A stretch of 54,799 nucleotides of DNA, from assembly GCA_021785435.1 (NCBI GenBank), contig JAJYFE010000007.1, positions 1 to 54,799 of the forward strand, in the 5' to 3' direction. The notes beneath the pieces were generated by a model. The model was not told the origin of the DNA and made no database searches. It was given only the letters and a program-made list of their open reading frames with translations. A program made the position numbers and the translations under genes. Source of the stretch: Planctomycetota bacterium. GTDB lineage: Bacteria; Planctomycetota; Phycisphaerae; WQYP01. Below, piece after piece: positions 34,546-43,475 of the stretch. Position 1 is the first letter of the stretch. Each line of letters begins with the position of its first letter.

Positions 34546-36753
34546 TTAGCCTGTCGTGCCATAGGACGGCATGCCCTTGGTCAGAGCAGCATAAATCAGC
34601 GGGCGCTGCAGCATCAGGGCCTGGTTGTCCAAGGCCTGCGGCGTGGCGGCGGGTCCGGCCAAAAAGCGAAATCGAAACACATGTTCGCCACGATCAGAGT
34701 ATTGACCACGCGGCGCGGCGCCCGGGTGCGGAATATGGCAGGCCATCAACGGACTGCGCAACAGGGTCAACCGCAAACGATGGACGGAGCCGTCCAAGGC
34801 GTAAATATCTGGGCAGACGATGCCCAGCTTCCGGCCGTCACCGCAACGCAGCAGCGTGAAATCACGACAGGGCACCTCGCGGCCGTTATTGGGCCGCTCC
34901 AATTCGCCGCCCATGATGCCGTCCACCCGTCCCTCGAAGGGGGTGGGGGCGGAAAGGATCAGCTTGAGCACCTGCCGTTGCTGGCGCCACTCCACGCGCA
35001 AAACCAATTCCACGTACGGCTCGCCCGCGTAGAGCCGCCATTCGGCCCGCAGCGGAGAGGTCCCGATGCAGCCGGTTTGAATCATGGCCGTCCGCAGCGG
35101 CCCGGACTCCAGAACCACCGGGTCGTCCCAGTGGGCCGAGGTCACCGTGCCCTCCACATACCGGTCCACGCCATGCGACCAGGTGTCTGTCGGGTCTTCC
35201 AGCAGGGCCAGGCGCGGCAGCGGCAAGGTCAGGCCGGCCAGCGACAATTGTCGACGCCCCCAATCCACCACCGTCCCGAGGCCCTGGGATTCGCGCTGGG
35301 ACAGGGCCTCCGGCAAAATGGTCAAACGCGCCGGGGCGGCTGGCAGCTCCGCCGGCTTCGCGCCCCGGTCCGCGGCGGCATGACCCGGGGCCAAGATGCG
35401 CAGCACGCGAATCTGGCCCGGCTCCACGCGCAGGCGGCAAAGCACCCGCGGCGGCGGCCCTGGCACGATCGCTTCGCCGGCCAAAGCCTGGCATTCCACG
35501 TTGCGATCCGCTTCATCCAGCAACCGGTGCTCCGGCGTCCACGCCCCCCATCCGCCCAGCCAGGGATCAAACTCCGTATAGCCGTCAAACGGCCGGTCCG
35601 AGGCATTCAGCAGGATGGCGCGCTGGTGAATATCGTTAGGCAAGGATTGAATCTTTCGCCGCAGCGCCAGATGCACGGCGTCATCGGCCAGCGCCAAAGC
35701 CTGACCTAACTGCGCCTCCATCTGCGGATAGGCCGAGGGAATACACGTTCCCCCAAGCGTGTCATGAAAGTGATTGAACGCGACGCGTTGCCAGGCCGGC
35801 TCCAGATCAAGCGGCATTGATTTCGATGGCGGCGCCACCCCCAACGCCGTCTGCGCCTGCAATAACAAATGTTCCGCGCGCCGCAAGGCCGTTTTGACGC
35901 CGCGATGCACGCTGTAACAGCCAATGGCGTGCATCTGCAATTCGCCCGTCACCAGCGGCAGGCGGTCGATTTGCGGCGCGACCGCGTCGAAAAATCGGCG
36001 GGGGCTGGAAAACACGAGCCGCACCCCATCGATGGCCGTCAGGTGCTCGCGGCACAGGGCAATCAGCCGCTCCGTCGGCCCGCCGCCATGGTCGCCTACG
36101 CCCATAAACAGCATCGTGTGCGCAACGCCCTCCGGCAACTGCGTGGCCGCGGCACGCACCCGCGATACAAACTCGGGCGCGGAAAGGTTTTCATTGCCCG
36201 TACCGTAACCGACCGCGATGCGGAACGTGACGATTTCCGGTGTGCCGGGATAGCCGCGCCAGCGGAATAAGCGGGCCGGCAGGGTCATTTCATGCTCCTG
36301 CGGGCGCATCATCACGTAATAGCGCTGGCCGGCCTGGTGGATGTATCCCGGCAAAGTCGCGGCATGGCCAAAGCTGTCGACGTTGTAGGCCACCAGCGGG
36401 CTGTGCCCGAAGGTCTTCTGGAAATAGCGCTGGCCCAGCTCAATCTGCTTTTGCATGGCCCAGCCGCTGGGCTGGTTGCAGTCCGGCTGGATCCACCACC
36501 CGCCGACGATCTCCCAACGGCCGGCCTCGATATGCTTGCGAATCCGGGCGAACAGCGGCGGATCCAACTCCTCAATGAGTCGGTACGCCCAAGCCTCGCC
36601 CTTGCTGAAGACCACATCCGGATTAGCGTCGAGGCGGTCGCAGGCGCTGCGGCACGTGGCCAAGACCTCATCCATTCCCGCGGGCCAGGGCCAGAGCCAG
36701 ACCGGATCAATATGGGCGTTGAAAATCACATGCACGGTAAGCACTACAGACAC
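34546..36753 (-). CDS. GH38 alpha-mannosidase
   Basis: A zinc-dependent retaining alpha-mannosidase of about 735 residues. The catalytic domain has FNAHIDPVWLWPW (zinc His14 and Asp16), the nucleophile in VAYNVDSFGHAATLPG (Asp126) and NHFHDTLGGTCIPSAY. The C-terminal beta domain (from ~500) includes DTWSHGVDRYVEG, APLRAEWRLYAGEP-like and GEHVFRFRF segments and is closely similar to the separate protein at 40713-41654. No signal peptide. GTG 36753 opens the frame, but GAGG abuts it; GTG 36744 has better spacing (7 bp) and may be the true start. It begins 3 bp after the sulfatase stop, so it is co-transcribed. It probably removes alpha-mannose from desulfated oligosaccharides. Confidence 0.93.
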   Translation of the reverse strand: MSVVLTVHVIFNAHIDPVWLWPWPAGMDEVLATCRSACDRLDANPDVVFSKGEAWAYRLIEELDPPLFARIRKHIEAGRWEIVGGWWIQPDCNQPSGWAMQKQIELGQRYFQKTFGHSPLVAYNVDSFGHAATLPGYIHQAGQRYYVMMRPQEHEMTLPARLFRWRGYPGTPEIVTFRIAVGYGTGNENLSAPEFVSRVRAAATQLPEGVAHTMLFMGVGDHGGGPTERLIALCREHLTAIDGVRLVFSSPRRFFDAVAPQIDRLPLVTGELQMHAIGCYSVHRGVKTALRRAEHLLLQAQTALGVAPPSKSMPLDLEPAWQRVAFNHFHDTLGGTCIPSAYPQMEAQLGQALALADDAVHLALRRKIQSLPNDIHQRAILLNASDRPFDGYTEFDPWLGGWGAWTPEHRLLDEADRNVECQALAGEAIVPGPPPRVLCRLRVEPGQIRVLRILAPGHAAADRGAKPAELPAAPARLTILPEALSQRESQGLGTVVDWGRRQLSLAGLTLPLPRLALLEDPTDTWSHGVDRYVEGTVTSAHWDDPVVLESGPLRTAMIQTGCIGTSPLRAEWRLYAGEPYVELVLRVEWRQQRQVLKLILSAPTPFEGRVDGIMGGELERPNNGREVPCRDFTLLRCGDGRKLGIVCPDIYALDGSVHRLRLTLLRSPLMACHIPHPGAAPRGQYSDRGEHVFRFRFLAGPAATPQALDNQALMLQRPLIYAALTKGMPSYGTTG

Positions 36754-36756
36754 TCC

Positions 36757-38160
36757 TCATTTAAAAATCGCGTCCGCACACTGCTGGCGGTCCGCTTCCA
36801 CTTCCTCGAACCAATTCTCAAGATCCCGCAGCATACGCGCGGCGCGTTGCGGCTCTTGGCGCGCCAGATCGCGCCGTTCTTCCGGATCTGTGCGAAGATT
36901 ATACAATTCCGCCGGCAACGGCGGACCATAGGAAAATTCAGCGCGGGGCGGCGTCGGGACGATTTCCGTAAAGCAGCCAGGCTCCTGCCGATGGCGCAGA
37001 TCCAGCGGTCCGTCGTCCGGCCGATAGGTCTGGGGCGCCACCGGGCGGACCAGCTTCCAGTCGCCATCGCGCATGGCGGCGTTGGAGCCGGCGTAGGGGT
37101 AATAGCGATTCCACTGCCAAAACCGGCGCGGGTTGGTTTGGCCTTTTTCGCCGCGGAGAAGCGGCGAGATGTCCCAGCCGTCAAGGGCCAGGTTGTCCGG
37201 CGGCAGCGTTGTGCCAGTCATTTTCAGAAGGGTGGGCAGCCAATCGGTCAGGTGCACCATGGCGTCCACGGCCTGGCCGCGTGGCAACCCGGCGGGCCAG
37301 CGTATGAGCATCGGCAATCGGATTCCACCTTCATAGACCAGCGTTTTGGCCCCGTGATAATTGCAATTGAAGCGGCGCAGGGCGTTTTCGCCCTCGCCGC
37401 CAAAGTCGGGACCGTTGTCGCTGGTGAATAGAACGATCGTGTTGTCCCGCAGTCCCAGATGCTCCAGCGCCTCCAGCAACCGACCGATGTTGCGGTCCAT
37501 GTTGCGGATCATACCGTAGAGGGTGCTGACGCCGCGCGTGAAACGTCCCGTCGCGGCAAACGGCGCGAGGTCCGCTTCGGGCGCCTCGATGGGAAAGTGC
37601 GGACAGTTATAGGCCAGATGCAGAAAAAACGGTTGGTGCTGATGACGGGTGACGAAAGCGACGGCCTCGTCCGTCAGCAGATCGGTCAGATAACGGCCGG
37701 TGGGGCGCAGGGGCTGGCCGTTACGCTCCAACCGGGGTTCAAAGTAAAATTGCCAGCCGCCGCGAAAGCCGAAAAATTCGTCGAAACCGCGCCGGTTCGG
37801 ATGGTAAGCTTCGCCGATGGTGCCGTTGTGCCATTTGCCGACAAGTCCGGTGGCGTAACCGGAATTTTTGAGGATATCGGCGATGGTTCGTTCGCGCCGC
37901 GAAAGCCGCTCGCCGCCCAGATGATCGAAGGTATCGATGCTTCCGGTGCGATGGGGATAGCGGCCGGTCAGCAGGCTCGCCCGTGAGGGATTACAAACCG
38001 GCGAGGCGGCGTAATGCTGGGTCAAGCAAACGCCTTCGTCGGCCAGAGCGTCAAGCACCGGCGTTTGACTTAAGCCACCATTGAAGCGGCTCATGTCGCC
38101 GTAGCCCATATCATCGGCCAGGATGAAAATGATGTTGGGTCGTGGGCCTCGTATCGCCAT
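36757..38160 (-). CDS. Type I sulfatase
   Basis: 467 residues, formylglycine-dependent. NIIFILADDMGYGDMSRF carries the paired metal-binding Asp residues. CNPSR holds the Cys56 to be converted, followed by LLTGRYPHRTG. GKWHNG, FLHLAYNCPHFPI and IVLFTSDNGPDFG complete the active site. No signal peptide is visible. It belongs to a different subgroup from the sulfatase at 32.9-34.3 kb (CNPSR against CVPSR). It is followed 3 bp later by the GH38 gene and preceded, 109 bp away, by a glycoside hydrolase gene. Confidence 0.94.
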   Translation of the reverse strand: MAIRGPRPNIIFILADDMGYGDMSRFNGGLSQTPVLDALADEGVCLTQHYAASPVCNPSRASLLTGRYPHRTGSIDTFDHLGGERLSRRERTIADILKNSGYATGLVGKWHNGTIGEAYHPNRRGFDEFFGFRGGWQFYFEPRLERNGQPLRPTGRYLTDLLTDEAVAFVTRHQHQPFFLHLAYNCPHFPIEAPEADLAPFAATGRFTRGVSTLYGMIRNMDRNIGRLLEALEHLGLRDNTIVLFTSDNGPDFGGEGENALRRFNCNYHGAKTLVYEGGIRLPMLIRWPAGLPRGQAVDAMVHLTDWLPTLLKMTGTTLPPDNLALDGWDISPLLRGEKGQTNPRRFWQWNRYYPYAGSNAAMRDGDWKLVRPVAPQTYRPDDGPLDLRHRQEPGCFTEIVPTPPRAEFSYGPPLPAELYNLRTDPEERRDLARQEPQRAARMLRDLENWFEEVEADRQQCADAIFK

Positions 38161-38269
38161 GACAAACCTCTACGCTACCCGGAGCACACACTTAGCGCCG
38201 ACCGGTCTGCCGCCAGACCGGTGCAGAGCCGCGGGGGGCGGCGGCGCTATATCGGCGCCCACCTGCGCG

Positions 38270-40657
38270 CTAGCCGCCCCGCCGCCCCACCGTGGCCGAG
38301 GCGGGCGGTGTCGCTGGCACGCGGGGGCCAGGCATTATTTCCCATAGTTGCAGGTCCCCGGGCGCTATATCCAAAGGCGCCTGGATCTCGCCGGAAGATA
38401 CTCGCGCCGGGATGGGACGTCCAGTGACCGCGTTACGCACATGATAAAGGCCCAACGGCAAACCCAATCCGTTCAAGTGCAGGCACGCCACACCGCGATA
38501 GGAAAGCCCGGCCTTCCAACCGCTGAAAGTAATCCATGCCGTCCGCGCCGCCCGGTCCACGGTGGGAACCGCCTCCACCGCGTGGCCCCCGCTCGCGGGA
38601 GTAAAAGTCAAATAGACCGGCGCATAGCGCGACAATTGCCTGGCCTGACGCAAAACGTGCCCCCCCTGCGCCGCGTATCGGCGGATAACCGCATCATGCC
38701 GACCGTTCAGCGGCAAAATGGCGCGGAACTGATGCAAATGCACGACGCCGCGGTGCACTTCCCGATCGGTCACCACGGTGAACGCCAAGTGCAAATGATG
38801 CCAAATCCGGCTCAACCGGGTTTCGATGAAGCTGCGCGGCGCCACCGCCACCGGCCCCAACGGTTTGGTAAAAGCGGAGCGGAATGAAATGTAGAGCGCC
38901 ACCGGCTGCAGCGGATAGACGCCATGAATCCGGCTAAGAAATGGAATCCAGCGCACGTACATTGGCCAGGCGATTGGAAATAGCGGCCAGTGATAGCTGT
39001 ACGCGAAGAAGTCCATTCCCGCCTGGGGCGCTTCCAATCCATAATGACCGAGGAATCGGGCCATTTCCGCCCGCGGCGCCGCCTTTTCCCACGGCGTCCA
39101 TTCCTCCAGAAAGGGCGCCCCATAGGCTTGGGCCAGGCTGGCGAAAACCAAGGCCTGACCAGTTCCATCCGCATCATCCAGACATAAGGTCACGTGATAG
39201 CGGCGGGCCATCTGGAAAAAGGTATCGGGCATGTTGAACGTGATGCCCGCTTGGGCGCAGGCGCCGCCCCAATAGTAATACAGAGGCGCTTGGGTTTCCC
39301 GGCGGGCCAGCGCCATCATGTGACGGACGGTCTCCACCACGCTCCAGTGCCGGAAGTGTTGATACACAGAAAATAACGGCTGGCCGGGTTTCGCCGCGGG
39401 AATCGCATTCCAAGTTTTGAAACGGGTGTGATAACGTTGATTAAAGGCGCCGATGGAGCGGTAATGGGCCGGCAGCCAGCGCCGATGGAAGCACGCCACA
39501 TCCGCCGCGGCATAACCATTGATATTGGTGGCGCCCGTTCCCGGCCCGCCCCATATTCCATCGAGCCATCCGAAGTTAAGAAACGCGCCGCCAAATACGG
39601 GATCATGCTTGACGTGGGCGATGGTTCGCGTAAGGTATGTGAAATACGAACGACGATTGAACCGATTCCACCAGGTGGGCAGCGCGGCCGAGGTAGCGCC
39701 CGTGGAGCCGATTTCATCGTGCGTGATCCAGGGCGCGGGATCGCCCGGCCATCCGGAAAAAAGAAAGACCAAAACGACGTGGACGTGGGCTTTGGCCGCA
39801 TTGGCCAGCGTTTGATCCAGTTCCCGAAAATCGAACCGTCCCGGCTGGGGTTCCACCGCGCTCCAGGCCACCAGCAACTCCGCAACGTCGACGCCCCGCG
39901 CCGCCATGCGGGCGAAATCCCGTTGCCGCCAATGGGGCGGCGCCTGCGTCACCGTATAGGTCACGGTGGCGTAAACCGTCGTGGGGTGGGCGCGAAACAG
40001 CCGGCTGCGTCGGTTTAAGCGCAGATAAATATAGTACTCTCGCCACTTTTTTCCTGTGAATATTTCCGCGGTCTGGCCGGCAATAACACCGCACCGGTAG
40101 CGGCTGTCGATGGTATTTCCACCGGCGAGCACTTGCCGCATGTGACGATCGGTGTTGACGGCGACCTGACCGATTCGGCCGGTGTTGAAGAGGACCGTGG
40201 CGTTGGCTGCGCCCGTCCCGTGCGTACCGGATGTTTCCGGCGCCCGCAGAGACAAGGTAATTCGGTGCACGGCAATACCCGGTGCACCCATCAACCGCAA
40301 ATCGGCCCCGCCGTTTTGTCGGCCGCCGAAATCGACCTGGGTTAACTTCCAAGTCTGCGTCCGCCAGACACCCCGCCGAGGCAGGACAGCGGCAACGGTT
40401 CCCCGATAGGCATTTGGGGGCGCAGTGGATGGCCTGCCACTGGCGTTGTACTGGATCAACAGCCCGCCGGCCCCGCCTGGCGACCAATCCAGTTGGGCGG
40501 CCCAGAAGAGGCCATGGCGCCCGGCCAGCGGTTGGCTCCGCGCCAAGCCCAGCGCCGAGCTCATCGCGGAGGGCCGCGGTGAACTGACCTGGGCGGACCA
40601 ACCGATCTGAGCGGAGGCAACGATTCCAAGCACGAACACGACTGACGATGGCTTCAT
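38270..40657 (-). CDS. Secreted clan-A glycoside hydrolase (GH42-like)
   Basis: 795 residues, start ATG 40657 with GGAAGG ahead. The signal peptide is MKPSSVVFVLGIVASAQIGW. Residues ~30-240 are a beta-sandwich-like region, possibly carbohydrate binding. The TIM-barrel part starts near 250 with MAARGVDVAELLVAWSAVEP and GRFDFRELDQTLANAAKAHV, the entry pattern of GH42/GH35-type enzymes. It continues with FGGAFLNFGWLDGIWGG, CFHRRWLPAHYRSIGAFN and a candidate nucleophile Glu in PFLEEWTPWE. A C-terminal beta region follows. The exact family and sugar specificity could not be assigned. It lies 55 bp after the Tat-exported GH38 beta-domain gene in the same unit. Confidence 0.78.
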   Translation of the reverse strand: MKPSSVVFVLGIVASAQIGWSAQVSSPRPSAMSSALGLARSQPLAGRHGLFWAAQLDWSPGGAGGLLIQYNASGRPSTAPPNAYRGTVAAVLPRRGVWRTQTWKLTQVDFGGRQNGGADLRLMGAPGIAVHRITLSLRAPETSGTHGTGAANATVLFNTGRIGQVAVNTDRHMRQVLAGGNTIDSRYRCGVIAGQTAEIFTGKKWREYYIYLRLNRRSRLFRAHPTTVYATVTYTVTQAPPHWRQRDFARMAARGVDVAELLVAWSAVEPQPGRFDFRELDQTLANAAKAHVHVVLVFLFSGWPGDPAPWITHDEIGSTGATSAALPTWWNRFNRRSYFTYLTRTIAHVKHDPVFGGAFLNFGWLDGIWGGPGTGATNINGYAAADVACFHRRWLPAHYRSIGAFNQRYHTRFKTWNAIPAAKPGQPLFSVYQHFRHWSVVETVRHMMALARRETQAPLYYYWGGACAQAGITFNMPDTFFQMARRYHVTLCLDDADGTGQALVFASLAQAYGAPFLEEWTPWEKAAPRAEMARFLGHYGLEAPQAGMDFFAYSYHWPLFPIAWPMYVRWIPFLSRIHGVYPLQPVALYISFRSAFTKPLGPVAVAPRSFIETRLSRIWHHLHLAFTVVTDREVHRGVVHLHQFRAILPLNGRHDAVIRRYAAQGGHVLRQARQLSRYAPVYLTFTPASGGHAVEAVPTVDRAARTAWITFSGWKAGLSYRGVACLHLNGLGLPLGLYHVRNAVTGRPIPARVSSGEIQAPLDIAPGDLQLWEIMPGPRVPATPPASATVGRRGG

Positions 40658-40712
40658 TGGAGACCTTCCTTTCGGTAAGAGAACATCGGGTCAAACGGTT
40701 ATCTTTTAGTCT

Positions 40713-41654
40713 TCACTTTTTCATACCACTGCAAGCTGGGCCGCTGGCGAAATGGCAGGGCATACCGTTCGTCACAGACGCATACACCGGGGGGCGCTGC
40801 ATCATCAGGGCCTGGCGGTCCAGCATCGACGGCGTCAGATTCGCCCCACCCCAAAAGCGGAAACGAAAAACATGTTCGCCGCGATCGGCATATTGGCTGC
40901 GCGTCGAGGTCCCGGTGGGGTTGGGCTTGTTGTGGGCCATCAGGGGGCTGCGCAACAACGTCAGCCGGACCCGTTGCGCGGTCGCGTCCATGGCATACAA
41001 GTCCGGGCAGACAATGCCCAGCGCGAGGTTATCCTTTATGCCTAAAAGAGTAAAGTCACGCAGCGGCAACTCCCGGCCGTTAAAGGGGCGTTCCAGATGG
41101 CCGCCGAGAATCCCATCCGCGCGGTGTTGAAAAGCCTCCGGGGCGGTGAAGACCAGCTTGAGTAGTTTTTGTTCCTCCCGCCAATCCACCCGTAGGATCA
41201 ACTCCACGAACGGCTCGCCCGCGTAAAGCCGCCATTCGGCCCGCAGCGGAGAGTGGCCGATAACACCGGTCTGGATCATGGCCGCGCGCAGGGGGCCGGA
41301 TTCAATCAGGGCCGGATGATTCCAGTTCGCCGATAGCGCCGGCCCCTCGATGTAGCGGTCCACCCCATGCGACCAGGTGTCCGAGGCGTCCACAAGCAGG
41401 TCCAGACGCGGCAGCGGCGCCAGCAGCCCTCCCAGCAACATCCGACCCGCCGCCAGCGGCTTGCCGCCGGCCGCCGCCCCAGGGGCGGACCGCTCGCCCG
41501 GCACCGCACCAGCCGTACTACCGGCAGCCACCGCCAAGCCAGCCAGCATCGCCCCGCCTAAAAACCGACGCCGGTCATACATCTGCGGACCGGCTGCAGG
41601 CCAGCCCGATGAACCGTCGCCTGTTTCCGGCGCCTTGCGAATTTCCTTTGACAC
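40713..41654 (-). CDS. Tat-exported stand-alone GH38 C-terminal beta-domain protein
   Basis: About 313 residues. The start GTG 41654 is preceded by TAGGAG at good spacing; the frame is open to 41711, and ATG 41582 is another option. A twin-arginine signal, DRRRFLGGAMLAGLAVAAG, lies after a ~25-residue hydrophilic prefix. The mature protein aligns along its whole length with the last ~235 residues of the GH38 mannosidase at 34.5 kb: TWSHGVDRY, ESGPLRAAMIQTG, SPLRAEWRLYAGEP, LGIVCPDLYAMD, RVRLTLLRSPLMA and DRGEHVFRFRF are shared. The catalytic domain, zinc ligands and nucleophile are completely missing. It may bind mannosides at the cell surface or be the remains of an exported mannosidase; the intact frame, signal and ribosome site argue against simple decay. 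Confidence 0.88.
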   Translation of the reverse strand: MSKEIRKAPETGDGSSGWPAAGPQMYDRRRFLGGAMLAGLAVAAGSTAGAVPGERSAPGAAAGGKPLAAGRMLLGGLLAPLPRLDLLVDASDTWSHGVDRYIEGPALSANWNHPALIESGPLRAAMIQTGVIGHSPLRAEWRLYAGEPFVELILRVDWREEQKLLKLVFTAPEAFQHRADGILGGHLERPFNGRELPLRDFTLLGIKDNLALGIVCPDLYAMDATAQRVRLTLLRSPLMAHNKPNPTGTSTRSQYADRGEHVFRFRFWGGANLTPSMLDRQALMMQRPPVYASVTNGMPCHFASGPACSGMKK

Positions 41655-41729
41655 TACAGGACTCCTACCGCCGCAGGCGCCGCCCCAGACGGCGAACCGC
41701 CGTCGCTGCACAGCTGAGCGACATTTCCC

Positions 41730-43022
41730 CTACCACGCGTTTCCTTGGGCCGCTTCCGTCGGGTTCACCGTTCGCACCGGCGTCATGCAGATGTCGAACG
41801 GGGCGGAGCGAGTCTGGTCGTAGAGGGGTACGGTCGAGGCCGCGTCGCCGCTACCGCTCACCTGGGACAGACCGTATTGTTGCGTGTCTGTGGTACCGTT
41901 AACCGGGCTGACTTTCCCCCAGCCGGGTGAGTCGTGCGAGGTGAAGATATTGTCACCGTTCTGGCCCACGTAAGGGGAAATTTCCCACGTCACGTGATCG
42001 TCACCAAAGCCCACATTTTGTCCGTCACCAGCGTGGTTGCCAGAGTTGTAAATATACGGGCCGTAGGTATTAGCCGTCGGTAAGGTGGTGGTGATGCGCT
42101 GGTAATCGCCCGAGGTGTCACCGTCGGCATCGTCCACCGGGGCCATGTCGCTGACCAGCGGAACCTCGGTGTTGGCGTTGCGGCTATTCCACCACTGGCC
42201 AGGCGAAAGGGTCCAGTTGAACAAGGTCCACGGAAACGCGAAGGAATAGCTCTCTCCGGCGCCGACACCATTGGCCGGATTATTCATCCCCGGGTTGGGG
42301 TTCGACGTGCCCGGCCGGATTCCAAAGAAGGGGCTGGCGGTCTGCAAATTGCTGCCGGAGAAATTCGAGACGAACGTTGTCGCCGACGGGTAGGCGCTGC
42401 CCAACGCGTCCGACGGGCAAATGAAACTCTGCGGGGCGGTGTAGCCCTGGAGCACCAGCATCCAGGCGCCGGCCGAGGGCTGCGGCCACCACGTGCCCGC
42501 GGGGCTGAACCCGGTCGTGGGCAGTTTGTACCACCATTCGACCGCCTCCGCGGCGGTCTGGCCGGGCGAGTACCAGTTCGTGGCCGTCGGCCACCAGGTG
42601 GGATTATTGATGTAGCCACTTTGCGATCCCGGCCCTTGATTGAACCCGTTCGGGTAGCTCACCAGCGGAAACGAGCCCTGGCTGCTTTGGCTGTACGTGA
42701 GGATCGCCTGGATGATCCCACGGATGTTAGCCATACAAACGACCCGGTTGGCCAGTTCCCGGGCTTTGGCCAAGGCGGGCAGCAGAATGGAAACAAGGAT
42801 CGCAATGATTGAGATCACCACCAGCAACTCGATCAGGGTAAAGCCGGTTTCCTGCGCATCCTGACCGCGGTCGGGATGCAGCCATCGGTTTCCAGTTTCA
42901 AATTTGACCAGCTCCCTGTACGTATGGACCACCACCGACCTCCGGCCGCTGCCCAAGCGTCGGAACTCGTGCGAGTGCACCACGGAAACGCCGGCATCTG
43001 GAAGTAAATCCTGCCGTACCAT
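41730..43022 (-). CDS. Prepilin-like (type II pseudopilin) protein with 60-residue leader
   Basis: 430 residues from ATG 43022, preceded by GGGAGGTG. The prepilin peptidase/methylation signature [19 protein letters not shown] begins at Gly60, so the leader is ~60 residues where 5-25 is normal. The pilin helix is followed by [20 protein letters not shown] and a large globular part with the PVC-type features [42 protein letters not shown] and [20 protein letters not shown]. The latter is a variant of the H-x9-DG motif. A PVRTVNPT motif ends the protein. It heads the minus-strand module of glycan enzymes and shares its upstream ~190 bp with the gene at 53-54.6 kb. Possible role: surface display or pseudopilus for polysaccharide handling (inference). 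Confidence 0.9.
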   Translation of the reverse strand: MVRQDLLPDAGVSVVHSHEFRRLGSGRRSVVVHTYRELVKFETGNRWLHPDRGQDAQETGFTLIELLVVISIIAILVSILLPALAKARELANRVVCMANIRGIIQAILTYSQSSQGSFPLVSYPNGFNQGPGSQSGYINNPTWWPTATNWYSPGQTAAEAVEWWYKLPTTGFSPAGTWWPQPSAGAWMLVLQGYTAPQSFICPSDALGSAYPSATTFVSNFSGSNLQTASPFFGIRPGTSNPNPGMNNPANGVGAGESYSFAFPWTLFNWTLSPGQWWNSRNANTEVPLVSDMAPVDDADGDTSGDYQRITTTLPTANTYGPYIYNSGNHAGDGQNVGFGDDHVTWEISPYVGQNGDNIFTSHDSPGWGKVSPVNGTTDTQQYGLSQVSGSGDAASTVPLYDQTRSAPFDICMTPVRTVNPTEAAQGNAW

Positions 43023-43024
43023 AA

Positions 43025-43215
43025 GGCACCTCCCTTTTTTTAACGCCCCGCGAAAAACCGGCCCCGGATCACGCGATCCGGTTAAAACCCGCATCCGCCG
43101 GGACGGAACGAACGTTGTTACCTCACGCGAAGCCGCGAAGGTTGCGAAAACAACCCTTTTACTGATCCCTTAAAATCCTTGCCGAGTTCGCTGCGCTGCA
43201 ACCATTGCCCCCGGG
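43025..43215 (-). promoter_or_regulatory. Conserved leader region of prepilin gene, copy 1
   Basis: Read on the minus strand, this stretch matches 54611-54797 base for base over most of its length. Common blocks are AACCCGGGGGCAATGGTTG, GAACTCGGCAAGG, TTTTAAGGGATCA, CCTTCGCGGCTTCGCGTGAG, TTCCGTCCCGGCGGA and the ribosome site. A 7-bp hairpin CCGGATC-GCGT-GATCCGG lies 40-60 bp ahead of the start. In the other copy it reads CCGGGTC-ATGT-GATCCGG, where the changed pair becomes G-U, so pairing is kept. It may be a structured RNA leader or shared promoter. Confidence 0.55.
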
Positions 43216-43475
43216 TTCCCTAATTCGTCCTTCGCGCTCTTCGCGGCGCAGTTTAGTCGCTGCGGCGACCGTGAGCTACGGTCGCCCTCGCGTCCTTCGT
43301 GTCCTTTGTGGTGAAATCTCCCGGCGCATCGCCCGCGAAAATCACACCTCGACTAACTCCCTATCCGCCATCCGGATTTCATCCGCACTCTTCGCGGCGC
43401 GGTTTATTCGCCACGCCGACCGTGATCCATCGGTCGTCTTCGTGTCCTTTGTGGTGGAATCCCCCGCCACGCCTG
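43190..43475. repeat. Tandem dispersed repeat overlapping the regulator's 3' end
   Basis: Two diverged units read CTTCGCGGCGC(A/G)GTTTA, then CGACCGTGA, then GTCCTTCGTGTCCTTTGTGG (first unit ~43238-43315, second ~43390-43460). The TTCGTGTCCTTTGTGGTG block is a type of intergenic repeat known from many bacterial genomes. A GTCGC/GCGAC hairpin lies at 43256-43268. The second unit lies inside the reading frame of the GntR-LacI gene and codes its C-terminal tail (STTKDTKTTDGS on the opposite strand). Confidence 0.6.

Noticed and set aside
34869..36270. Long plus-strand open frames opposite the GH38 gene
   Set aside because: Antisense shadows of a well-defined mannosidase, with no start signals.
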